Shown here piece after piece: positions 8,971 to 18,031 of a stretch of 64,000 bases of DNA. Source of the DNA: Helianthus annuus (Eukaryota > Streptophyta > Magnoliopsida > Asterales > Asteraceae); NCBI RefSeq assembly GCF_002127325.2, contig NC_035433.2, positions 85,021,775-85,085,774 of the forward strand, written 5' to 3'. Each line of letters starts with the position of its first letter. Within the stretch, counting starts at the first letter, position 1. The notes under the pieces are model-generated. The model searched no databases. It saw only the letters and a program-made list of their open reading frames with translations, and was not told where the DNA came from. Made by a program: the position numbers and the translations under genes.

Positions 8971-11900
8971 TAGCTTCTCCTTCCGGTATTTCGGCTAGAA
9001 AATCAGCAATCACTTGCCCATTAACTACCGTTCGCTTCTGATATTCAATATCCAAGGCGCCAAGTTCAATAGCCCACTTGGCCAACCTGCCAGAAATCTC
9101 CGGCTTGTGCAGGACTTGTTGCAGCGGGTAATTGGTTAGGACTTGCACACGGTGTGCCTGAAAATATCTTCTCAGTCGCCTTGTGGCGTGTACCAGTGCT
9201 AGGACTAGCTTTTCCAGTGTGGGGTACCGCGTTTCAGGTCCCGCTAACACCCGGCTTATATAATATATCGGTGTTTGCTTTCCATCCCGTTCAACCATGA
9301 GCACAGCACTTACCGCCGTATGAGCTGCCGCCAAATACATCTTTAGTACTTCATTGGGCCTTGGCGCTGTCAGCATGGGCAACCCCTCTATGAAACGTTT
9401 CATGTCTTGCAAAGCTTGTTCTGCTTCGTTGGTCCATTTGAAGTTTTTCTTGTTGAGGCAATCTTTTAACGTTTTTATGAAGGGTAATGATTTTTCGGCG
9501 TGTCTTGCTAAGAACCTGTTGATCGCTACTAATCGCCCGTTTAGGGCTTGAGCTTCCTTCAGTGTTCGTGGGGAAGGCATTCGCGCTATGGCGGCTACCT
9601 TCTCTGGGTTGGCTTTAAAGCCATCTCGGGTGACTACTACACCCAAGAACTTTCCTTCTTCCACCCCGAAAGAGCATTTCTTTGGGTTTAATTTTATGTT
9701 GTATTCTCTAAGCCGCTGAAAAGTTTCTTCGATATCTGCTAACATCTGCTTTTCTTCGCTGCTTTTAATTACAAGGTCGTCTACATAGACCTCCAAATTT
9801 CGCCCAATCTGTGTCTCGAACACCTTGTCCATTAGCCTCTGATAGGTAGCTCCTGCGTTTCGTAGGCCAAAAGGCATTTTTGTGTAACAGAAGATGCCCA
9901 CATCGGTGTGAAACGCTGTTTTTTCTTCATCTTCTTTGGACATCTTAATCTGATGGTATCCCTTATACGCGTCCAGGAAACATTTGAATCGGTAGGGTAC
10001 CAGGGAGTCGACCTTTAAATCAATCTCGGGTAGCGGGTATGCATCCTTTGGGCACGCCTTATTTAAATCTTTGAAATCGATGCACATTCGCCACGTGCCA
10101 TCTGGCTTTTTTACCATAACCGGGTTGGATACCCATGTATGGTATTGCGTTTCCCTAAGGATTCCAGCTTCCACTAATTTTCGTACTTCCTTGACGACCG
10201 CTGCCCGTCGGTCCGGGGCCATGCTACGTTTACCTTGAGCAACCGGCTTAACGCCTGGGAGTGTGGCGAGTTTGTGTTCTGCTTTATTACGGGGGACTCC
10301 TGTCATGTCAGAATGCTCAAAAGCGAAGATGTCCACATTTCTTTTTAACAGTTGCTTCAGGTCGTTTCTAACTTCTGGCGACAAAGTGTCCCCGATTGTG
10401 ACCATCTGGTCAGGATGGCGTGTACTTAGTACCCATCTTTCTGGGCCTGTGGCTCCGGTGGGCCCTTGGCGGCATCGTTTGGTACTTAGTACTTCTCCAA
10501 CCTTGTCACGAAACACAGTGGCGATACCTCGCGGTGTGGGAAACTTCATGAAACCTCTTGCCGTGGAGACTATGGCATCCAATTTCCCCAGGGTGAATCT
10601 TCCGTTTATCACATTGTGGTACGACTCAGCGCGAACCACAAGGAAGGTTAGTAGTATGGTTCTTTCTTTGGGTGACTGCCCAAAAGTTACCGGGAAAGTG
10701 ATTTGACCAATAGGGTCTACCTTTTCCCCTGTGAACCCTTTGATGGGGGCGTGTACTGATTCGAGCAACTTTCTATCTTCTGGTTGCATTCTGTTGAAGC
10801 AATGTTCATAGATAATGTCTTCCGAGCTCCCGGTGTCGACTAGGATTCGCCTCATGCGGTAGTCTCCTACTGCCGCGGATATGATCAGGGCATCTGTAGT
10901 GAGGTGCAAGTCTTCCATTCGAGGTTCTATGGTCATTGTTGCCAACATCCAAGGTTCGAGCGTGGAGATACTCCGCTTTGCCCCTCTTCCCATATCCGCG
11001 TGTACCATGTTCAATTCACGCGGCCTCTTGCCTGCCGCCTTGTCATTTTCTTCTTTGACGACAGGTGGGCCTTGCTTGATGTCTCGTACTAAGTGTGCCA
11101 ATTTGCCCGACTTTACAAAGTATTCGATCTGCTTCTTAAGCTGAAAACAATCGTTGGTGTCATGCCCGCTCCCCTGGTGGTACTCACAGTATTTACTCGT
11201 ATCCTTGTTGGGGTTGTCTTTCAATGGTTTTGGTGGGTTAAGCCTGAGGTTTTCTGAGGCTAAAATCTCAGCCGGTGTCTTGCTTAAGTTGGGATATTCG
11301 GATCGAGGTTTCGATGGCTCATTTCTTGAATAGGAGTTTCGGTGCCTGTCATACCGCGAGTCTTTGTCATTTTTCTGGTATCGGTCCCCCCTATTTTTGC
11401 TTTTAGGTCTCCGGTGATCTTTTTCCTCCTGATTCTTTAGGGCTTCTTTCTTCCTATTGGCTGCGTGGCTGGCTGCTAACGCCTTCTCTTGAATAACATA
11501 TACTTTGGCTATTCGCAGTATTTCATCGATGGTCGGGGGTACGCCATCCCTTCCATGTAGCGTTCTCAGCAACTCGTCGTCATTGACTCCCTGGAGGAAA
11601 GCTCCACATGCCAGATCATTAGTCACGCCTGGGATCGCCAGGCTTTCCTTGTTAAACCTGATGATAAAATTTTCTACCGTCTCATTGTCCCGCCGACGGA
11701 TGTGAAGGAGCTCGTTTCTATCTTTCGTGTGTCTGCGCTGCTGGCTAAACTGCAAGATAAACTTTGATTCTAAATCTTCAAAGCTATCTATTTCGCCTGT
11801 GGGCAGGCTATCCCACCAGACTCGGGCCGCGCCTACTAGCGTTTGTACGAACATTTTGCACCATAAGGGCATGGACCAACAGGCCACTTCGCCGGCGCTC

Positions 11901-12946
11901 TTGAATAAGTTGAGATGATCATCCGGCTCGGCGAGACCATCATACTTGCCAACCGTTTGGGGCATTTTGGGTTTTTCCTTGATAGGCGCCTCGGCAATCC
12001 TTCGAGTAAATTTAGATCGGAACGTCGCGTCTACCGGCTTGTACGGTCTGGTAAGTTCATCTGCCTCGGCAATCCTTCGAGTGAATTTAGATCGGAACGT
12101 CGCGTCTACCGGCTTGTACGGTCTGGTAAGTTCATCTTCTTCCACATTTGTAGGCTGTGCTGGTGGGGCGTCCATACCCGGGACGGTTCCCACTATAGGG
12201 TTGGAGTTTCCTAATGGAGACACCCGGGGCCTGACTGTGTTTCCCCTGTCGTACACAGGCTCAGCCGTGGGCTGAGTCTGGGTATAAATCGGTTGTGGCG
12301 TTGGGACATTCCACCAGGGCGGCATGTAAGCCGCGTATGGCGATTGAGAGCTACCCTGCGTGGTTCCCTGGAGCGGATACGCCGAACCCCCGTATGGGGG
12401 TAAGTACCCATAAGGGGGTGCATAACAATACCCAGGGAAGTATACTTGGTTTCCTGGTGTGACTGGGGCATTCATTATTCCGGCCGGCATGACGACCGGC
12501 TGGTGAGGCGGTGTTGATAGTGCCGCCGTGAGCGCCGCTGAGTATAGTGGTGGCATTGAGTTGGACACCAGCGGTTGGTAGTATTGAGGCATGCTAGTTT
12601 GTGAAACGATGGTGCTGGGGCTCGCCGATGCGATGACAGGGACGGAAAAGAGGCGTGAAGCCTGTGTATTAGTAGTTATCGCTGGGGTGAACATATTACC
12701 GTTAGCTCCCCCCAACTCCCTTGATTGTGGTTGTGAGGGCATGTAAAGAAACGGACTCGTCACCACAGTCTGGGAAGAGATGGTGGTGATGTTGTCAAAA
12801 CCTGGCGGTGGTCCTTCTGCCTCGAACTCTGGGTCTAGCGACCTCGTAATGGCTGGGGAAGACTGTGGTACGGCACCGAGGCTCGCCCCCAACGCCAAGT
12901 TATTGTTTGTCATCGTTTGATCTGCTACGTTCTGATCACTTGCCAT
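8921..12946 (-). CDS. Tat gag-pol, N-terminal part: Gag, protease, reverse transcriptase, RNase H
   Basis: The frame has 1341 residues starting at an ATG only 40 nt inside the element. A Pro/Thr/Ser-rich leader (1-265) precedes the gag core (about 350-455; VWWDSL, FSQQRR, NFIIRF). A CX2HX4HX4C zinc-binding motif (CEYHQGSGHDTNDC) lies near 585. Protease has ILVDTGSS near 705. Reverse transcriptase runs about 890-1080 with the active site YVDD near 1052. A first RNase H follows (about 1180-1310). The frame stops at a TAG inside the second RNase H. The polyprotein would package, process and copy element RNA in cytoplasmic particles. As it stands, integrase is not in frame, so this copy is unlikely to be autonomous. 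Confidence 0.9.
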   Translation of the reverse strand: MASDQNVADQTMTNNNLALGASLGAVPQSSPAITRSLDPEFEAEGPPPGFDNITTISSQTVVTSPFLYMPSQPQSRELGGANGNMFTPAITTNTQASRLFSVPVIASASPSTIVSQTSMPQYYQPLVSNSMPPLYSAALTAALSTPPHQPVVMPAGIMNAPVTPGNQVYFPGYCYAPPYGYLPPYGGSAYPLQGTTQGSSQSPYAAYMPPWWNVPTPQPIYTQTQPTAEPVYDRGNTVRPRVSPLGNSNPIVGTVPGMDAPPAQPTNVEEDELTRPYKPVDATFRSKFTRRIAEADELTRPYKPVDATFRSKFTRRIAEAPIKEKPKMPQTVGKYDGLAEPDDHLNLFKSAGEVACWSMPLWCKMFVQTLVGAARVWWDSLPTGEIDSFEDLESKFILQFSQQRRHTKDRNELLHIRRRDNETVENFIIRFNKESLAIPGVTNDLACGAFLQGVNDDELLRTLHGRDGVPPTIDEILRIAKVYVIQEKALAASHAANRKKEALKNQEEKDHRRPKSKNRGDRYQKNDKDSRYDRHRNSYSRNEPSKPRSEYPNLSKTPAEILASENLRLNPPKPLKDNPNKDTSKYCEYHQGSGHDTNDCFQLKKQIEYFVKSGKLAHLVRDIKQGPPVVKEENDKAAGKRPRELNMVHADMGRGAKRSISTLEPWMLATMTIEPRMEDLHLTTDALIISAAVGDYRMRRILVDTGSSEDIIYEHCFNRMQPEDRKLLESVHAPIKGFTGEKVDPIGQITFPVTFGQSPKERTILLTFLVVRAESYHNVINGRFTLGKLDAIVSTARGFMKFPTPRGIATVFRDKVGEVLSTKRCRQGPTGATGPERWVLSTRHPDQMVTIGDTLSPEVRNDLKQLLKRNVDIFAFEHSDMTGVPRNKAEHKLATLPGVKPVAQGKRSMAPDRRAAVVKEVRKLVEAGILRETQYHTWVSNPVMVKKPDGTWRMCIDFKDLNKACPKDAYPLPEIDLKVDSLVPYRFKCFLDAYKGYHQIKMSKEDEEKTAFHTDVGIFCYTKMPFGLRNAGATYQRLMDKVFETQIGRNLEVYVDDLVIKSSEEKQMLADIEETFQRLREYNIKLNPKKCSFGVEEGKFLGVVVTRDGFKANPEKVAAIARMPSPRTLKEAQALNGRLVAINRFLARHAEKSLPFIKTLKDCLNKKNFKWTNEAEQALQDMKRFIEGLPMLTAPRPNEVLKMYLAAAHTAVSAVLMVERDGKQTPIYYISRVLAGPETRYPTLEKLVLALVHATRRLRRYFQAHRVQVLTNYPLQQVLHKPEISGRLAKWAIELGALDIEYQKRTVVNGQVIADFLAEIPEGEAIADPVVQDIPESSTAR
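11988..12137. repeat. 75-bp in-frame tandem duplication inside gag
   Basis: Units 11988-12062 and 12063-12137 differ at one or two bases and duplicate 25 residues (DELTRPYKPVDATFRSKF onward) just before the gag core. The length keeps the frame. Confidence 0.9.
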
Positions 12947-12968
12947 GAGGTTCTGTCACTGAATAGGT

Positions 12969-12984
12969 CCCACGGATGGCGCCA
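12969..12984 (-). other. Primer-binding site of the Tat element
   Basis: Minus strand TGGCGCCATCCGTGGG lies one base inside the 5' LTR. TGGCGCC matches the 3' ends of several plant tRNAs. The rest is closest to my recollection of tRNA-Lys with mismatches, so the primer tRNA is left undecided. Confidence 0.75.
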
Positions 12985-12985
12985 A

Positions 12986-13417
12986 TGAAGAAACACTGAC
13001 CTATATAGTGGTTCTGGGCTAGGACTTCAATGATTAGTGACCCGAACGCTTGGCTGCAAAACAGAAACACCGTTAGGACTCGTTACAGGAATGGGGTTAT
13101 TCCTGTAACCACCCTCCGGCGTGAGAATAAGTCTCGGTTTATGGGAGTAAAAGAAATTAAGGGGAGGAAGTTATGTGAGAGTAAGATGATCATACCTTAT
13201 ACGTTTATCTTTATTTATAGGTTTTCCATTAGGGTTTCCCCTAACCTAGGATACATTCCGATAAGTTAGAGATTTACATGATCTTCCCAAAAAGTTGGAG
13301 ATTTGGTTGTGTAACTTCCATGCAGATATGGAAGGTTCTAGAATAATCATTTACATTTATATTAAAATAATAGGTTGTAACCGGGTCGGGTTGACCGATG
13401 CGGGTCACACCTCGTCA
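12986..13417 (-). repeat. 5' LTR of the Tat element
   Basis: This copy is identical to 2512-2943 apart from one base by eye. It is the promoter copy for minus-strand transcription, with a TATA-like ctataaata read on the minus strand around 13212-13220. It is flanked outside by the target duplication caagg. Confidence 0.95.
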
Positions 13418-13418
13418 C

Positions 13419-13490
13419 AAGGTATACAAGGATTGAACCCATGAACTCTTGTTGGTAAAGAGAGGGATTTACCACTACATCAAGTTTCCT
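13419..13490 (-). other. tRNA-like (SINE-head-like) segment inside the hAT-like element
   Basis: On the minus strand, TGATGTAGTGGTAAATCC resembles a Pol III A box and GGGTTCAATCC resembles a B box, about 35 bp apart, as in a tRNA-derived SINE head. No poly(A) tail or target duplication goes with it, so it may be an old fragment carried by the hAT-like element. It does not fold as a complete tRNA. Confidence 0.4.
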
Positions 13491-13530
13491 TTTCTTTCTA
13501 TGATGTCCACCTAATTGTATTTATGGGGTC

Positions 13531-14163
13531 TGAAGAGGTATGGTCCCAAATCCATACACACATGGCAGGGACCACACCACTCTTCTCCAGCATGGCGCCT
13601 ACATCAGCAGAGTGCGTCTAGAAGGTTCTGGAAGAAATCGCAGGTGACACAAAAGATGCTCTCCCAGACATAAAAGACGACACGTGTCACCTATAGATGG
13701 ACGCCAGCTGGACCTGAAAGATATCTATAAGACAGGCCGACAACCACTGCCAGAATTCTCCTAAATGGACGAATAAGGATGCGCCACGTCATCCACTACT
13801 CTGGTAATAGCAGAGGAGACCAAGAGGATATTCCTCTTGGTCGGACAGCTAACGCTCGATGGCAGCTGGCAGGTCGCATCTTTCCTCCTTCATCCTTCGG
13901 CTATAAATAGAGGACTCCTTCTCCAGGTTTAACATTCTGCTCTCTCTCTATTTCACCTACAACACACACTATTTTCCTCAGAACAGTATTATTCTCACGC
14001 CGGAGGGTGGTCACAAGGAGAACCTCCCTATTCCCCTCCTTGTGGCGAGTCCCCGGTGTTCTGTTTTGTAGGAATCCAGCGATTGGTCAGTGAAGGAAGA
14101 GATTGAACCCTAATACACGAGACAACCCTGCTGGATAACCTTGTGTTAACCAGTGTTTCATCA
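13531..14163 (+). mobile_element. Solo LTR, Tat type, opposite in orientation to the nearby element
   Basis: The 633-bp unit begins TGAAGAGG and ends TTTCATCA. It is flanked by a perfect target duplication gggtc (13526-13530 and 14164-14168). A TATA box (TATAAATA, 13912-13919) is present. A block around 13992-14010 (ttctcacgccggagggtgg) also occurs in the LTRs of the full-length Tat element, so the two are related families. No internal sequence remains, pointing to LTR-LTR recombination. Confidence 0.85.
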
Positions 14164-14258
14164 GGGTCCTTATACAATTTAATATAGCGAATCTACTAAT
14201 TTTTTTAGAAACATTGGAGTCCAGGAACCCCGACCCACTCTATGTGGGTCCGCCCCTG

Positions 14259-14740
14259 AATCAAACCAAAACCAATATGATATACACATAATAACACGAT
14301 GTGATATACACAATCATTCAAACTGAGTTACATACACATAATTCCATGTACACAATTAATCAGAAGAAAACCATTGTGATATGCACATAATCATACCAAG
14401 TTACATACACAATGCCATATACAAAGTCAATCAAATCAAAACAAAACTATCATGAATCATGATTACACATATTTAAACCGAGTAACATACATACAATGCC
14501 CCATTTACACAATCAATCAAACCAACACCATTGTGATATAAACATACTGTAACTAAGTTGCATATAGTGTTAATCAAACCAAACTATTGTGATATACACA
14601 TATATAATAAAACCAAGTTACATAAGCACAACGTGATACACACACACAATTTGAGTTACATACTCACAATACCAAACGATCAATCAAATCAAAACCACTA
14701 TGATATACACACAATGCCATATACATAGTCAAACCAAAAA
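14259..14740. repeat. Degenerate minisatellite, right block
   Basis: Continuation of the 70-78-bp array seen at 1311-1551 and 2097-2335, with the same phrases (gttacatacaca, caatgccatata, accattgtgatata). It is more diverged towards the right. Confidence 0.65.
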
Positions 14741-15695
14741 TCGCCGGTTTTTTTTTTATACAGCTTGAAAAAAATATATAAACCACGGAAGCATGAAGGT
14801 ATACAACTATTAAAACCATTTGTGAATTGCCCACCTAGGATCTAACTTAAAAAAAAATTGAAACCAAAAGAAAATTCCATAGGAGGTTAAGATGCTACAA
14901 CCTTCAAAGAGAAGTAGTAGCTCTTTGATGTAGATGATGAACCATCCACACGAAGCAATTTGCTCTAACAAGGTGTTAGCTAAGAAACCGGGACTTGCCA
15001 AGATGATACTAGTAGAAGCACAAGTTTTTATATGATGAAAGATGAAGTGTAAGTGAAGACAATATTCGGGAACACATAAGAACTTCACCAAAAGCTCTAT
15101 TAATTAAAGCTTGGTTAAGTTTCAAGACATTTGGAGATGTTCAGTTCCTACACCCTCAAATCCGTTGGTTTCCTCCACCCCATACACCTTTTGGTTATAA
15201 CATGATCAAGGAGGGACAAGGTTGTCCAACTAAGATGCCCTGTTATAAGTGAAATCTCAAAAGGACCAAACAAAGTGAGATATCTTGCCATACAAGCACC
15301 TTATCTTTTGACCACAAACATCTGTGTCTTATTATAAGTAGTGGGATCGTTTTGAGCATAGGAGAAAGATGGTTGTCTAACTTCAACAAATAACTAAAGT
15401 GTCATAACTTGTGCAACATGCTTTAGAATCTATACCTTGTTACAATCCAATTAACGTAGTTAAATTCTAACTGGATTTCAATTACCTAGCTATATATGCA
15501 TTAAGGTTGTTATGTTTAACTAAAGTATATGAGTTACCAATTAAATAACTAGATCGGTGCATAATGCTTACTTGTAAGGTTGCTTGCAAATTCTAATAAA
15601 TTAATATTTATTAATTTATCGTAGATATATATAATAACTATTATTAAAAACAAATATATATGTATAACTACTATTGATGTGGTTATGTTGGATAA
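14741..15695. other. Non-coding spacer, no gene recognised
   Basis: A 93-codon open frame on the minus strand (15091-14810) is Cys/Phe/Leu-rich without a recognisable family. The opposite strand reads through a GC-balanced patch (14900-15060) that could be an old gene fragment. The remainder is AT-rich. Confidence 0.3.
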
Positions 15696-15952
15696 GAGCA
15701 TGCATAGTGGCAGGTTATAGTGGCGTGATGGGGTGCATGGCGCTCCATAGCGTCGGGAACACCGCCCCGCCCCCCGGTGTTATGGCTTGTGAATTTTCTT
15801 CCATGCGATGGTGATAATGGGGTGAAGATGAGTTGAGGAATGTGTTTTGTGGGGTATGTGGTGCGGTTATATGATGTTAACTGTTACACCCGAATGTCAT
15901 ATGGGGTTATGTGCTATTATGTGGGTTACCACTACACATAGCCTAGTATTAC
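15696..15952. mobile_element. Probable Harbinger/Tourist-like MITE
   Basis: Ends gagcatgcatagtggc and accactacacatagcc are imperfect inverted repeats (about 10 of 16 positions). The left flank is taa and the right flank tag, close to the 3-bp duplication of PIF/Harbinger elements. The interior is GC-rich and non-coding. Confidence 0.45.
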
Positions 15953-16216
15953 TTTCCGTATGACCCTCAAAGTATTATATATTAATAGCCACTATATGCT
16001 GTGATCTAGGCATGTAGATTCAACAAAAATCATTTTGTTGTACATATAACAAAACAAAAATAGGTAATTTAATATACAAACAAAGCTTTCCACAACTTAG
16101 AAAGGGGATGTTTTACTAGGTCGACAGTTTTTCTAGGTGGATATGGCAGGCATTTACGTTTGTGTTGATGGATGGAGGATGTTTCACTTGTACAACATGC
16201 TTAAGAAGCTATACAT

Positions 16217-16478
16217 TGATGATGATAATGACAATGACGGCGATGATGATGACGATGACGATGACAATAATGATGATAACAATGATGATGACGACGATGA
16301 CGACAACGACGATGATAACGATGACGATAATGCTACCGATGGTAATGATGACAATAATGACAAGGATAGAAAGGATGATGGCGATGATGATGACGAAGAT
16401 GATGATGATGATGATGATGATGATGGTGCCGATGAAGATGATGACGATGATGATAATGACAACGTCGATGACAATGAT
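16217..16478. repeat. GAT/GAC trinucleotide array, left part
   Basis: An imperfect run of GAT, GAC and AAT triplets. It gives Asp/Asn-rich, Met/Thr-rich or Ser-rich open frames in other registers, which I treat as by-products. The array continues at 17997-18031 and 20355-20476, beyond two inserted LTRs. Confidence 0.85.
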
Positions 16479-17996
16479 TGATGTATCTGTAGGATACGTA
16501 ATATTCTAGTGTTAAAATACCCATCTTTAAAAGGGAATTATCGCAAATCTGGTAATAATAAATAGTTATTGATGTTTTATTGAGTTACTGATGTTCTATT
16601 GAGATTTGTAGGTAAATATTGAAAAGTGGGTAATTTGCACGTGAAAGGGTGTAATCAAAGAGCTGGACAAAAGACAGAGGACAAAAGTGAAGAATCGCGA
16701 AAAGTACGACCCGTTGGATACGAATCATAACCACCGTCAATTGAGAAGCGTACAGAATCCACATTGGGAATTGGGTCAGAGTCGGTCCAATTGAAGGTTA
16801 TGACTCGTAGACTAGCCTAGGAGTACGGCCCCGTATGGAAATAAACATTAGGGTTTGGTTCGTGATATAAAAGGAATGCGATGGAAACTCTAAACAAGAA
16901 TGGGAGTTCGAGAAAACGCAGAAAAGGTTGTACACAATAGGTGAAGACGATTCGGAAGAGAAAAGAGGACGAGACTTGAAGATCAAAAGCACGGGGAAGC
17001 AATAACTGATTCCATGGGTTAATCTTTACAGTTTTCCAGTCTTTAAGCTTCTAATAAGACGATGAATTTGACTTTTGTTTTGAATTTTGTCATGTTCTGC
17101 TAAACTTTTGTATAGCTGTTCAGATAAGATGATACGTTGATTCATTTACGATTGATGATGGATTTCTTATTTGTATGAATTTAGTAGTGTAGAATGATAC
17201 GTTCTTATGATGCATATGCGTGTATGTTAATGTTGTTATGATGTTAGTTGTGTGGTAATATTTATCTTTCTTTGAAGTTATGCATGTCAGATTCGGTATT
17301 TACTATTTCTAGGGTATATTGACCTCCATTAGCCTAGGGCTTGACACTTTAATTTGTAATAGATAACTAATCGTCATAACTGGTTAAACATATGTTATGC
17401 TTACAGGAAGGATCTGATTATAAGGGTTCAGAAACTAATTCCGATTTTCTAAATGTCCTACTTTGGTAGTTCATAAATTACTATGTTTGTTGTTCACCTT
17501 AGCACTAAGTTAGAAACCTTAAGTCATAAGAATCCATACTATCATTAGCTTTATTAAAATAGATATAAAGATGTAGCTATAGCCTTAACCCTAGTTTTGA
17601 TAAGATTAACCTTATGGGATATTAGTCTATTTTAGCACTTCATATGCCAATGTCAAGTTAAGTCTTCGGTTGGTTCAATAAGTTCGTTTGTCATCACTCT
17701 AAATAGTCTTCTGTTTATTCGAGTCTAGGATGGTTATATTCTCTTAACTCTTGGAAGTAATTCAAGTTAGTAGATCTTAAGTTTTAAGTACGGTTATTCA
17801 CTAGATAGCATATTAAGTAATAGGTTCATTAATAGTAGATTTTGTGTCCACTAATTAATACTTAGATATTTACCTTAGCTATATTATATTTCGATAGGTA
17901 CACTTGCCTAGATAGTGTGTAGATGGTAGTTTTGGTTTTACCTTAAAACTAGTCTGTGTTTGTGTGCAATTTATTTGTTACTTTCTGAGCACGTCA
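16479..17996 (+). mobile_element. Solo LTR, 1518 bp, family undetermined
   Basis: It begins TGATGT and ends ACGTCA, an imperfect inverted end pair, and is flanked by a perfect 5-bp duplication atgat (16474-16478 and 17997-18001). A TATA-like tataaaa lies near 16865. Coding sequence, primer-binding site and polypurine tract are absent. Orientation is taken from the TATA-like box. It is Ty3/gypsy-like by size, but the lineage cannot be stated. Confidence 0.75.
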
Positions 17997-18031
17997 ATGA
18001 TGCTAATGATGATGAGGACGATGAGAATGCA
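17997..18031. repeat. GAT array remnant between two solo LTRs
   Basis: Only 35 bp of the GAT array (atgatgctaatgatgatg...) separates the two LTRs. It carries one target duplication of each: atgat at its left and atgca at its right. Confidence 0.8.

Larger units (their letters stand above)
2512..13417 (-). mobile_element. Tat-lineage Ty3/gypsy LTR retrotransposon, full-length, recent
   Basis: The element spans 10,906 bp between two 432-bp LTRs beginning TGACGAGG and ending TTCTTCA on the minus strand. A perfect 5-bp target duplication, caagg, lies at 2507-2511 and 13418-13422. Its primer-binding site adjoins the right LTR and its polypurine tract adjoins the left LTR, which fixes the orientation. 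The order is gag, protease, reverse transcriptase, RNase H, a second archaeal-type RNase H and integrase. The second RNase H marks the Tat lineage. Two extra genes lie antisense between pol and the 3' LTR, as known for some Tat and Grande elements. The LTRs differ at one position by eye (C at 2734, T at 13208), so insertion is recent. Pol and the large antisense gene are interrupted. Confidence 0.93.
2336..14258. mobile_element. Short hAT-like element enlarged by two later insertions
   Basis: The left end cagtggtggaccca (2336) and right end tgggtccgcccctg (finishing at 14258) form an imperfect terminal inverted repeat. The flanks aaccaaac (2328-2335) and aatcaaac (14259-14266) agree at 7 of 8 positions, as expected for a hAT target duplication. 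Without the Tat element (2512-13417) and the solo LTR (13531-14163) the original would be under 400 bp and non-coding. Insertion order follows from nesting: minisatellite, then this element, then the two LTR insertions. Confidence 0.65.

Noticed and set aside
12969..12984. Assignment of the Tat primer-binding site to one tRNA
   Set aside because: Only the first seven bases are a firm match; tRNA-Lys and tRNA-Asp both remain possible from memory, so no primer is named.
14810..15091. 93-codon minus-strand open frame
   Set aside because: No recognisable domain, no promoter or splice context; kept only as a remark in the spacer entry.
16137..16509. Asp/Asn-rich, Met/Thr-rich and Ser-rich open frames
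   Set aside because: They are different registers of the GAT trinucleotide array, not proteins.
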